From SVTX01 sp964567085 (GTDB lineage: Bacteria > Bacillota > Clostridia > Oscillospirales > CAG-272), in NCBI GenBank assembly GCA_964567085.1, contig CAZMKU010000040.1:1-13665 (forward strand): 13,665 nt of DNA, read 5' to 3'. Positions 1-5,947 of this stretch are shown here, in pieces (position 1 is the first letter of the stretch; every line of letters begins with the position of its first letter). Under the pieces are notes generated by a model. That model searched no databases and was not told the DNA's origin. It saw only the letters and a list, made by a program, of their open reading frames with translations. The position numbers and the translations under genes were made by a program.

Positions 1-329
1 GCGTTAGGCGAATGAGCTTCTTTCGCTTCGGTTGTTACCGTTCCGCAATCGCTGCAAGTGATTGCAGTCGTGCAGTTACCGTCGTCGGCGTTCGGCGAAT
101 GACCAAGTGCGTTTCCGTCTGTTGCTCCACAAACCGAGCAGGTTTTAGGAGTGTCGCAATCGGCGGCGTTCCAAGTGTGCGTTATCGTTCTTTCTTCGTT
201 GCACTCGTTACAGGTAACGTCGCAAGCGTTGTCGTAAACGTGTTCGCAATCCTTCTTACAGCCTACAAATCCAAAGGCAAGCAATAAAGATATACAGCCG
301 ATAAGTAGTATTTTCGTTAATTTTTTCAT
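1..329 (-). CDS. Cys/His-rich repeat lipoprotein, partial (C-terminus beyond window)
   Basis: An open frame runs leftward from ATG at 327-329 off the window edge, giving 109 codons without a stop. A GGAGG ribosome binding site lies 9 bases upstream. The N-terminus (MKKLTKILLIG...) is a hydrophobic signal peptide ending in the lipobox FVGC, so Cys24 should be lipidated and the protein held on the outer face of the membrane. The mature part is repetitive and rich in Cys, His, Asn, Asp and Thr, with CxxC pairs such as CNEC, CSVC and CSDC and recurring units of the type HTWNAADC / PKTCSVCGATDG / GHSPNADDG. Units like this are common in surface proteins of gut Firmicutes; their function is not known to me, and metal binding by the CxxC pairs is only inference. 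It lies 90 bases downstream of the TetR gene, behind a candidate operator. Confidence 0.8.
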   Translation of the reverse strand, partial: MKKLTKILLIGCISLLLAFGFVGCKKDCEHVYDNACDVTCNECNEERTITHTWNAADCDTPKTCSVCGATDGNALGHSPNADDGNCTTAITCSDCGTVTTEAKEAHSPN

Positions 330-375
330 AGAGTTTTGCCTCCAATTTATTTTTATTTTTTTTAGTTAATAGAGT

Positions 376-404
376 TGTTTAGGTAGGTACGTAGTAGCTA
401 CCAA
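376..404 (-). promoter_or_regulatory. Candidate TetR operator inside a weak promoter for the lipoprotein gene
   Basis: Positions 382-402 form a 21-bp imperfect inverted repeat, with arms GGTAGCTAC and GTACCTACC around a 3-base centre; 8 of 9 arm positions pair. Read on the minus strand, it fills the spacer between TTGGTA (399-404) and TAAACA (376-381), which are 17 bases apart. The hexamers are weak matches to the sigma-A consensus. A palindrome of this size in the spacer, just downstream of a TetR-family gene, is a typical repressor-site arrangement. Binding by this TetR is inference. Confidence 0.4.
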
Positions 405-421
405 AAGAGGGATATCCCTTT
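405..421 (-). terminator. Possible weak terminator at the end of the TetR gene
   Basis: A perfect 12-bp palindrome, AGGGATATCCCT (408-419), overlaps the TetR stop codon region. On the minus strand it is followed by CTTTT. The stem is only about 4-7 pairs with one bulge, so termination would be inefficient. It could equally be a second protein-binding palindrome. Confidence 0.25.
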
Positions 422-1100
422 ATGTCCTGCTTTCAAGATATGAAAGCATATTGTCGATTACTTGCTTTGCATGTGATTTGAAATCAAACTGCGAAACGAA
501 TTTGATTGCTTCGTCAATTTTTTCTCTCGGTATCTCGTATAAAAGAAACGTGTTTTCAAGAAATGCAGTTACTTTTCTGTCCATCGTAAAGTATATGCCA
601 CAAGGTCTTGTCATATAGTTTCGCATGATACCCGCCGAAGCAAGCTCTTTTTCGTAAAACTCGCCTTGCGTGAAATCGGGATATTGTTCTTTGAATATCT
701 CCGATAGCTTTAAGGTTATCTTGTTATAGATTATGTCCGAGGACGCCTGTTGCGAATAAGCGAGGGAGTATAGCTCTCTGATATGCTCGCTTGATTCCGC
801 CATATATAGCTGTAAGGTGGTTTCGGCAGCATAGAAAAGTATCTTGTCATCTGTTTTGCCCTTTAGCATCTTTTCGGTGAACTCAAACTGTCCGTCAAGC
901 ACGAAGCCAACAAGCTCCGAGAGGATTCCTTCCTTTGTTCCAAACGCAAAGGTCATCGAACCATAAGCTACTCCCGCCTCCGTTGCTATTTCTTTGAGCG
1001 AGCTATTCGTGTACCCTTTCTCCAAAAAGAGCTTTGCCGCCACGTGCAAAACCTTTGACCTAACAATCTCTTGTCTTGGTCGTTTCAGCGGTAATGCCAT
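420..1100 (-). CDS. TetR/AcrR-family transcriptional regulator
   Basis: This 226-residue protein has the TetR layout. An N-terminal helix (RSKVLHVAAKLFLEKGY) is followed by the helix-turn-helix SLKEIATEAGVAYGSMTFAFGTKEGIL at roughly residues 33-60, and a long helical C-terminal ligand/dimer domain without recognisable family motifs. The usual aromatic YxHF segment after the recognition helix reads TFAFGTKEG here, but the overall pattern is clear. Two adjacent ATG codons occur at 1101-1103 and 1098-1100; the GGGAGG ribosome binding site is 3 bases from the first and 6 from the second, so the second is preferred. The gene has its own strong promoter. The only nearby gene it could plausibly control is the downstream lipoprotein gene, whose upstream region holds a palindrome. 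The inducing ligand cannot be predicted. Confidence 0.9.
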   Translation of the reverse strand: MALPLKRPRQEIVRSKVLHVAAKLFLEKGYTNSSLKEIATEAGVAYGSMTFAFGTKEGILSELVGFVLDGQFEFTEKMLKGKTDDKILFYAAETTLQLYMAESSEHIRELYSLAYSQQASSDIIYNKITLKLSEIFKEQYPDFTQGEFYEKELASAGIMRNYMTRPCGIYFTMDRKVTAFLENTFLLYEIPREKIDEAIKFVSQFDFKSHAKQVIDNMLSYLESRT

Positions 1101-1155
1101 CATTTACCTCCCGTTTCGGATTGCTTTCAAAGTAGATTGCAATTTAGTTTTTCCA

Positions 1156-1184
1156 ATTATATCATATTTTTCCGAAAAACACAA
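1156..1184 (-). promoter_or_regulatory. Sigma-A promoter of the TetR gene
   Basis: On the minus strand TTGTGT (1179-1184) and TATAAT (1156-1161) are separated by exactly 17 bases, with a TGA extension just before the -10. The spacer contains a short palindrome, TTTTTC-G-GAAAAA, which could be an autoregulatory site but does not resemble the repeat at 382-402. Confidence 0.75.
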
Positions 1185-1278
1185 GGGGTTTTGCGAAAAT
1201 AATTTGAATTGGTACAAATATTTATTATTGTCATTGTTTCAGACACACATTGTTTACAAAGATTTTTTCAGATTTATG

Positions 1279-1321
1279 AAAAAAGGGGAGGCTCGGCGAT
1301 CAAAAAATCGCAAAACTCCCC
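1279..1321 (-). terminator. Rho-independent terminator with nested hairpin
   Basis: On the minus strand GGGGAG (1316-1321) pairs with CTCCCC (1285-1290), enclosing an inner GCGAT/ATCGC hairpin, and is followed by a run of six T residues. It lies downstream of the tRNA region and ahead of the TetR promoter, where it would insulate the regulator from leftward read-through. Confidence 0.65.
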
Positions 1322-1341
1322 TCGAAAAGTCGATTATTTAA

Positions 1342-1356
1342 GTTCAGATCCCATCC
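1342..1356 (+). repeat. Inverted, decayed piece of a tRNA-fMet T-arm
   Basis: GTTCAGATCCCATCC on the plus strand matches the T-arm of the nearby tRNA-fMet (GTTCAAATCCCATCC, encoded on the minus strand) at 14 of 15 positions. It is short, so chance cannot be excluded, but it lies in a region with two other tRNA-fMet fragments. Confidence 0.4.
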
Positions 1357-1412
1357 ACACGGCGTTTTTGGTGTTTGGCATCTACAAAAATCACTACTTG
1401 AAAATGGGTAGA

Positions 1413-1448
1413 AAAAAGCCCAGAAGCCTTGTGGCTTCTGGGCTTTTT
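1413..1448. terminator. Strong bidirectional rho-independent terminator
   Basis: A perfect stem (AGCCCAGAAGCC / GGCTTCTGGGCT) with the loop TTGT is flanked by A and T runs, so it can stop transcription in both directions. The 13-base sequence GTGTTGGCATCTA at 1450-1462 recurs with one extra T at 1371-1384, so the terminator is flanked by direct repeats, suggesting a local duplication. Confidence 0.85.
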
Positions 1449-1478
1449 CGTGTTGGCATCTATTTTGTCAACACAACA

Positions 1479-1508
1479 TGGTTGCGGGGATGGGATTTGA
1501 ACCTCATG
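1479..1508 (-). pseudogene. Duplicated 3' end of tRNA-fMet
   Basis: These 30 bases are identical to 1732-1761. They comprise the CCA end, the 3' acceptor strand, the T-loop and the 5' T-stem strand of the tRNA-fMet gene. Beyond 1508 the sequence departs completely, so there is no anticodon arm, D-arm or 5' acceptor strand. It is a remnant left by duplication or by insertion of the adjacent palindromic element, and cannot make a tRNA. Confidence 0.8.
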
Positions 1509-1693
1509 TCTTGCCAAATTCTCTGCGGAGAATTTGGCTTCAGGCACCTCGCGGCTCTGACAGTCCACAGGACTGTCATTCACTACCGCTCGGCCGTTCG
1601 CCAAACGCTTCGCGCTTGGCTCTCTACCTCCGAGTTATTCGCCCTTCGGGCTCATAACCCTGCGGTCAGTAGAGGCAAGTCCACTCCTCGTAT
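1509..1693. repeat. Mosaic palindromic repeat element (copy 1)
   Basis: This non-coding block is built of hairpins separated by short TC/TTC spacers. They are an 11-bp perfect stem GCCAAATTCTC/GAGAATTTGGC with loop TGCG (1513-1538), a 9-bp perfect stem TGACAGTCC/GGACTGTCA with loop ACA (1558-1578), an imperfect stem GCCAAACGC/GCGCTTGGC (1600-1620), and GTTAT..GCCC/GGGC..ATAAC (1634-1658). The second hairpin and its flanks (CTCGCG..TC before, TTCAYTAC..GCTC after) recur in the element at 7786-8000 with a different but still perfectly paired stem. The stretch TCGGGCTCATAACCC (1646-1660) equals the tRNA-fMet anticodon arm, but on the opposite strand. Open frames here are by-products of the repeat. 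Confidence 0.7.
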
Positions 1694-1731
1694 AACCAAA
1701 AAGAAAACCACCCGATGGGTGGTTTTCTTTT

Positions 1732-1736
<5 letters not shown>
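1694..1736 (-). terminator. Terminator of the tRNA-Leu/tRNA-fMet operon
   Basis: A perfect 20-bp inverted repeat (arms 1694-1713 and 1717-1736, loop 1714-1716) begins inside the CCA end of tRNA-fMet. On the minus strand the 3' arm contains GGGTGGTTTTCTTTTTGG, supplying the U-rich tail. Its overlap with the mature 3' end is notable, because the same bases serve both tRNA and terminator. Confidence 0.8.
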
Positions 1737-1809
<73 letters not shown>

Positions 1810-1818
1810 ATATTAAAT

Positions 1819-1907
1819 TGGTGCCGGAAACCGGTCTCGAACCGGTACGCTACTCTCGTAGCACGGGATTTTAAGTCCCGGGCGTCTGCCAATTCCGCCA
1901 TTCCGGC
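1819..1907 (-). tRNA. tRNA-Leu(UAA)
   Basis: This is an 89-base class II tRNA with acceptor GCCGGAA/TTCCGGC, discriminator A, encoded CCA, anticodon stem CGGGA/TCCCG and loop CTTAAAA giving anticodon TAA. It has a long variable arm (TGCTACGAGAGTAGC) and the T-loop TTCGAGA. It is the first gene of the tRNA operon. Confidence 0.95.
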
Positions 1908-1952
1908 ATCTCGGGCTCCGCGCGGAAGCTTCCCTTCTCGGTTGCACAATAC

Positions 1953-1981
1953 ATTATATCATTCAAGCACCATTTTGTCAA
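1953..1981 (-). promoter_or_regulatory. Consensus sigma-A promoter of the tRNA operon
   Basis: On the minus strand TTGACA (1976-1981) and TATAAT (1953-1958) are both perfect hexamers with a 17-base spacer and a TGA extension. Transcription would start near 1946, about 40 bases before tRNA-Leu. Confidence 0.9.
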
Positions 1982-2007
1982 TACCTTTTTGGGAAAAAGT
2001 TTTTAAT

Positions 2008-2556
2008 TTATTTTTGAAGCTTTCTCTCTTTTACGTGCATACCTGCCCGCTCCTTACCAAGCATTGATACGTAAAGCGCAAAATACGTATCAAAATCCAC
2101 GTCAAAGCTCCCAAGCGCCAAGAGCTCCATATCAACCGAAAATAAATTCACGTACGTTCCTATCCGATAAAAGCCGCAACGCTCATAAAAGCCGAGTCTG
2201 CGCGCCGCCACCTCTCCGCTCTCGGGGGCCTCGATCTCAAGAAAAATACGTTTATCGCAATACTCTCGGCGAAGCAGATCAAGCGCTGCCTTGCCGATGC
2301 CCGCGTTTCTGAAATCCTTATGAATGGCAAAATAATCCACCATAGCGAGATCCCGATAGAAAAACGTAAAGAAAAATCCGCGCACCTTGCCGTCAACGGT
2401 AATTTTAAGCAGGCTTCCCCGCCCCGAAGCGTTATGCGAAAGAATCACGGAAAACGGCTTCCTTTCGCTTTTTGGAAACGCCTCGACGTATATTTCCTCA
2501 ATGCCTTCAATATCATTATATTGAATTTTCTCAAGCTTTATTCCTTCAAAATCCAT
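2008..2556 (-). CDS. GNAT-family N-acetyltransferase
   Basis: This 182-residue protein carries the GNAT acetyl-CoA site: motif A DYFAIHKDFRNAGIGKAAL around residues 74-92, with the pyrophosphate loop R83-N-A-G-I-G88, and the downstream motif B RRLGFYERCGFYR (119-131). It is expected to transfer an acetyl group from acetyl-CoA to an amine of an unknown small molecule or protein. It is the last gene of the zinc-uptake operon, 47 bases after the permease, with a stem-loop in the gap. The start ATG has AAGG 8 bases upstream. Nothing in the sequence links it directly to metal transport, so its place there may be incidental. No strong terminator follows; the next leftward element is the tRNA promoter. 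Confidence 0.85.
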   Translation of the reverse strand: MDFEGIKLEKIQYNDIEGIEEIYVEAFPKSERKPFSVILSHNASGRGSLLKITVDGKVRGFFFTFFYRDLAMVDYFAIHKDFRNAGIGKAALDLLRREYCDKRIFLEIEAPESGEVAARRLGFYERCGFYRIGTYVNLFSVDMELLALGSFDVDFDTYFALYVSMLGKERAGMHVKERKLQK

Positions 2557-2575
2557 TATTTTTTCCTTGCTTTCG

Positions 2576-2593
2576 GGGGCTCTTGGGAGCCCC
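2576..2593 (-). other. Stem-loop between the permease and the acetyltransferase
   Basis: A perfect 7-bp stem GGGGCTC/GAGCCCC with a 4-base loop lies in the 47-base gap. On the minus strand it is followed by CGAAAGCAAGG rather than a T-run, so it is unlikely to be a full terminator. It may lower or stabilise expression of the last gene. Confidence 0.45.
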
Positions 2594-2603
2594 TCGTTAT
2601 ATT

Positions 2604-3464
2604 TTACCTTTTAATCCTTCTTTTTATTGCGCCCACAAGCGCGCAGACGCCAAACGCGGCGATATTCACGCACACGATTCCCGCTCCGACGGGTGTTTCA
2701 AGCACGAGAGCCAGAAGAAGTCCGATGCTTGACGAGATAACGGCTATAATTGCCGATGCAAAAATAACGCCTCTGTAGCTCTTACAAATTCTCATAGCCG
2801 AAAGTGCGGGAAAGATAATGAGCGCCGAAATGAGAAGCGCGCCGACGAGCTTCATTCCAATAACTATAACCACGGCCGAAATAATAGCGACCGCAAGGTT
2901 ATACAAATTCACGCGCGTACCGATAGCCGCGGCAAATCTCTCGTCGAACGTAACCGAAAAGAGCTTATTATAAAAGAATGCGAATACAAATATCACACAC
3001 ACGGCAAGCGCAAGACACACCGTCACGTCACTCGCGGACAAGGTCAGGATACTCGTCGAGCCAAAAAGCGAGGTACAAACGTCACCCGAAAGGTTGGATG
3101 AGGTAGTTCCCGTCACGTTCAACAGAAGGTAGCCGAGCGCAAGCGAGCCCGCAGATAGCATAGCGATAGCCGAATCTCCCATAATTTTCTTTTTTGCCTT
3201 GCTTTTAAGCAGAAGCACCGCGGTCACCACGGTCGCGGGCAGGGTGACAGCCATTCCCGTCACGTTCAGAACCGCCGACACCGCCCCCGCGCCAAACGCG
3301 ATATGAGAAAGTCCGTCGCCTATCATCGAATATCTTTTAAGCACCAATGAGACTCCGAGGAGCGCCGCGCAAAGCGAAATAAGAATTGATACAATAAACG
3401 CGTATCGCACGAAGGAAAAGGAAAAATACTCCCCTATCTTCAAAAGCATCTGTGAAATACTCAT
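2604..3464 (-). CDS. znuB: Zinc (metal) ABC transporter permease, ZnuB-like
   Basis: This 286-residue very hydrophobic protein has the ABC-3 (ZnuB/MntB/TroC) permease pattern: several membrane helices, an N-terminal cytosolic segment LVLKRYSMIGDGLSHIAFGA (about residues 41-60), which in this family precedes the metal pathway, and the C-terminal conserved stretch GMKLVGALLISALIIFPALSA (about 203-223). It forms the membrane channel for the cation brought by the lipoprotein ZnuA. The start overlaps the ATPase stop as ATGA (3461-3464), so the two are translationally coupled. Length and composition are normal for the family. Zinc rather than manganese is preferred because of the His-rich loop in the binding protein and the Fur-family gene, but this is inference. 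Confidence 0.92.
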   Translation of the reverse strand: MSISQMLLKIGEYFSFSFVRYAFIVSILISLCAALLGVSLVLKRYSMIGDGLSHIAFGAGAVSAVLNVTGMAVTLPATVVTAVLLLKSKAKKKIMGDSAIAMLSAGSLALGYLLLNVTGTTSSNLSGDVCTSLFGSTSILTLSASDVTVCLALAVCVIFVFAFFYNKLFSVTFDERFAAAIGTRVNLYNLAVAIISAVVIVIGMKLVGALLISALIIFPALSAMRICKSYRGVIFASAIIAVISSSIGLLLALVLETPVGAGIVCVNIAAFGVCALVGAIKRRIKR

Positions 3465-4351
3465 TCCTTTCCACCCCCGAATCTGTAAGCATTACTGTCG
3501 CCGTAGGGCGTGTCCGCGGGCTTTCCGCACCCGCAGACAGAGAATTTCTCGCCGTATTTTTCCACGAATTCATCAACGCCGCCGAAGAAATAACGGTTCT
3601 TGCCGAGGTAAAGTATCTTGCTCGCATACCGCGCCGCCGCCGAAATGTCGTGAGTTATCATAATAAGCGCCGTATTCTCGCTCTTGTTTATATCGTTAAT
3701 CAGCGCGTACATATCCTTTGTCGCTCGCGGGTCGAGTCCCGTAACGGGCTCGTCAAGGACGAGCAGCCTGTCCGCCGCGCACAATGCCCGAGCCAAAAGC
3801 ACTCTCTGCTGCTGACCGCCCGAAAGAGCGCGGAAGGACTGATTCGCGATCGAGGTGATTCCGAGCTTTTCCATATTCTTAAAGGCATACTTTTTATTGT
3901 CCCGCGTAAAGAACAAGCCCCTCCTTGCGCGATTCATACAGCCCGACAAAACTATTTCCATAGCCGTCGCGGGAAAATCCGACTGCACCTCGGTCTTCTG
4001 CGGCAAAAAGCCAAGCTGTTTTTTAGAAAAGCCGTCGCTATACGTAATGCTTCCCGCATCCACCTTTTTTAGTCCCAGAAGCCCGTCAACAAGTGTGGTC
4101 TTGCCCGAGCCGTTCTCGCCTACGATACAGATATAATCGCCCTCGAAAACGTCAAAGGACAGATTCCCTATAACCTCGCGTCCGTCATACGACATAGTTA
4201 TCGAATCCACCGAAATAAGCTTTTCCCGAGACGTCTCCGCGCCGCCCACCCTCCTTTTGGGGTTGTTTCTTATATAATTTCCAAAGCTGCCGTCGGGACG
4301 GATCCGCTTCTCGCCCGAGGCCTTAAGTTTTTTGTCTTTAATAAACGGCAT
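3461..4351 (-). CDS. znuC: Zinc (metal) ABC transporter ATPase, ZnuC-like
   Basis: All ATPase motifs are present: Walker A GENGSGKT (78-85), Q-loop Q118, signature LSGGQQQR (176-183), Walker B RLLVLDEP (195-202) and H-loop H234. The middle part (AMEIVLSGC) fits the metal-type ABC subfamily. Two features are unusual. About 43 basic, low-conservation residues precede the usual first strand (KLISVDSITMSYDG), with no internal Met that would shorten it, and the C-terminus carries a Gly/Cys tail, SVCGCGKPADTPYGDS, of unknown role. The ATG overlaps the stop of the binding protein (TAATG) and a GGAGG lies 10 bases upstream inside that gene. It powers uptake together with the adjoining permease. Confidence 0.93.
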   Translation of the reverse strand: MPFIKDKKLKASGEKRIRPDGSFGNYIRNNPKRRVGGAETSREKLISVDSITMSYDGREVIGNLSFDVFEGDYICIVGENGSGKTTLVDGLLGLKKVDAGSITYSDGFSKKQLGFLPQKTEVQSDFPATAMEIVLSGCMNRARRGLFFTRDNKKYAFKNMEKLGITSIANQSFRALSGGQQQRVLLARALCAADRLLVLDEPVTGLDPRATKDMYALINDINKSENTALIMITHDISAAARYASKILYLGKNRYFFGGVDEFVEKYGEKFSVCGCGKPADTPYGDSNAYRFGGGKE

Positions 4352-5301
4352 TACCCATATGCCTCCGATAAAATTTCATAATTTTTCCTCATAAGCTCCA
4401 AGTACCCCACGCCCGAGCGCAGCTGCGCGTCGGTAATACTCTGAACCGAGTTTATTTCGTATATTTTTGCGCCCGTCTCCTCGCTGATGCGCTCGGCGAT
4501 ACCGAGGCTCGAGCCCTCGGTCACGAAAATACAGTCGGCGCCCATATGCTCGACCTCGTGTATAAGGTAAGTCATAGTTTCAAACGACGCGTGAGTCTCG
4601 CTCGAGCAGCCCGGGAACGCGCCGAGGTAATCGAGCCCGTACTCCTTCGCAAAATACAAAAACGGAAATCTGTCCGCCACGATAAACGGCTTGCCACAAA
4701 GCTCCAAGGCCAAAAAATCTCCGTCAAGCGCCTCGAGCTTCCCTATATATTCATTCGCGTTCGCGTAAAATTCCTCGCGATACTCGGGCAAAAGCTCGCA
4801 TATTTCCTCGCAAAGACCGCGAACGATATTTATAGCATTCTTCGGGCTCGTCCAGACGTGCTCGTCATAAATTGTACCCTCGACGTGATCGTGATCGTGA
4901 CCGTGGCTATGATCACGCATGCTCTCGGGCGTCTCCTCGCACAAAAGCTCAACAAACGAAAATATCTCCACGAGCCTCAGGCTCTCGTTGTCCGCGCCCC
5001 TCACAACACCCTCGACCCAGCCGTCCGACTCGCCGCCGACGGTTACGAGCATATCCGCCCCCGCAACGTCAAGAATATTTTTAGCCGTAGGCTCAAACGA
5101 ATGCATATCCGCGCCGTTCCTCTGGAGCAGAACGACCTCCGCTCTCTCTCCCACGATCTGACGGACGAAATCGTACTGCGGAAATATCGAGCAGACGATC
5201 ACGGGCCCGTCCGAGTCCGCGGTCTGCGTATCGCACGACGAAAGCACGAGAAGTCCGCACAAGACCGCGGCTATCATAATAATGGAAACAACTCTTTTCA
5301 T
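4351..5301 (-). CDS. znuA: Zinc-binding ABC transporter lipoprotein, ZnuA-like
   Basis: This 316-residue protein has a signal peptide ending in LSSC (lipidated Cys23), as expected for a membrane-anchored binding protein of the cluster A-I metal family. Family ligands are visible at H67 (GADMHSFEP) and H148 (DEHVWTSPKN), with D291 (SITDAQL) near the end. A charged His-rich loop HSHGHDHDH (131-139) sits between them; such loops are typical of zinc-specific members. The His of the usual HDA motif is replaced by Ala-Asp (A209-D210 in IVADRFPF), while GCSSETHASF adds H237, so the third ligand may come from a different place. The gene starts one base after the Fur-family stop, with GGAG 7 bases upstream, and overlaps the ATPase gene by one base. 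Confidence 0.93.
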   Translation of the reverse strand: MKRVVSIIMIAAVLCGLLVLSSCDTQTADSDGPVIVCSIFPQYDFVRQIVGERAEVVLLQRNGADMHSFEPTAKNILDVAGADMLVTVGGESDGWVEGVVRGADNESLRLVEIFSFVELLCEETPESMRDHSHGHDHDHVEGTIYDEHVWTSPKNAINIVRGLCEEICELLPEYREEFYANANEYIGKLEALDGDFLALELCGKPFIVADRFPFLYFAKEYGLDYLGAFPGCSSETHASFETMTYLIHEVEHMGADCIFVTEGSSLGIAERISEETGAKIYEINSVQSITDAQLRSGVGYLELMRKNYEILSEAYG

Positions 5302-5302
5302 T

Positions 5303-5695
5303 TTATTTCTCCGCGCACTCGTTACAAAGGCCGTAAAGGATGCTTCTTCCGCTATCGACCGTAAAGCCGTGATGCGACATGATGTGGAGCGTCAGCTCCT
5401 CGCCCATCTCACATTCAAGGTGAACCAATCGCTCGCAACGCATACATTTTAAATGAAAATGACTCGAACAATCCCTGTCCCCCACAAACTGATACACAAA
5501 GCCGCTCTGTCCGTGGAATTTTCTCACGCTCCCGTCGTCGCAAAGCTCGCTCAGGTTTCTATAAACCGAGCTTCGCTTCGAAAGATTGCCGTTCAAGGAG
5601 GTGCAAATGTCCTCAACCGTAAAATGCGTCTCGGGATTAGCGCGAAGAAAATCAGTCAATCGCCTCTTGCCCTCGGTGTTATAATTCTTTGCCAT
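5303..5695 (-). CDS. Fur-family metalloregulator, probably Zur-like
   Basis: This 130-residue protein has an N-terminal winged helix (HFTVEDICTSL..LSKRSSVYRNLSELCDDGSVRK) and the Fur C-terminal domain with the two structural-zinc pairs C84xxC87 and C124xxC127, plus the likely sensing residues H79, H81, H108 and H109. A TTG at 5705-5707 would add four residues, but the TTGAGGT ribosome binding site ends just before the ATG at 5693-5695, which is therefore the start. The gene leads the zinc operon with only one base before znuA. This, together with the binding-protein His loop, makes a zinc-responsive repressor (Zur) the best reading; Fur or PerR remain possible from sequence alone. It probably controls its own operon through the palindromes upstream. 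Confidence 0.88.
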   Translation of the reverse strand: MAKNYNTEGKRRLTDFLRANPETHFTVEDICTSLNGNLSKRSSVYRNLSELCDDGSVRKFHGQSGFVYQFVGDRDCSSHFHLKCMRCERLVHLECEMGEELTLHIMSHHGFTVDSGRSILYGLCNECAEK

Positions 5696-5748
5696 TTTAA
5701 ACCTCAATTTAGATTAAATTTATAATTATCACTTATAATATACGAGAG

Positions 5749-5777
5749 ATTATACCACGAGCGCGAAAAAAAGTCAA
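5749..5777 (-). promoter_or_regulatory. Sigma-A promoter of the zinc operon
   Basis: On the minus strand TTGACT (5772-5777) and TATAAT (5749-5754) are spaced by 17 bases, with a TGG extension before the -10. Transcription would start near 5742, in an AT-rich, loosely symmetric stretch (5723-5742). Confidence 0.88.
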
Positions 5778-5782
5778 CAGAT

Positions 5783-5801
5783 TTTGAGAACAATTCTCAA
5801 A
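5783..5801. promoter_or_regulatory. Candidate Fur/Zur box upstream of the zinc operon
   Basis: Perfect 8-bp arms TTTGAGAA/TTCTCAAA surround a 3-base centre, a 19-bp size and shape typical of Fur-family sites. It sits just upstream of the -35 of the minus-strand promoter, not over it, which is less usual for simple repression. It lies 68 bases from the -35 of the divergent glycosyltransferase promoter. Confidence 0.45.
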
Positions 5802-5868
5802 TTCAAGCAAAAAACTTACAAAAAGCTTAACTTAGTTTAATAATATTCACAAAAACGCCATTCCGCTA

Positions 5869-5897
5869 TTGACAAAAGAGCGCCCTTGTGGTAAAAT
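5869..5897 (+). promoter_or_regulatory. Sigma-A promoter of the GT8-acyltransferase gene
   Basis: TTGACA (5869-5874) and TAAAAT (5892-5897) have a 17-base spacer and a TGG extension. The start would be near 5904, leaving a leader of about 44 bases with AAGGA ahead of the ATG. Confidence 0.85.
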
Positions 5898-5947
5898 AGT
5901 ATCGAAAACTATATTTAACGGTTTAAAAAATCAAAGGATGATTGTTT

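Noticed and set aside
5827..5840. TTAACTTAGTTTAA, resembling the AdcR zinc box
   Set aside because: The spacing does not fit the TTAAC-N2-GTTAA pattern and only the outer TTAA bases are symmetric.
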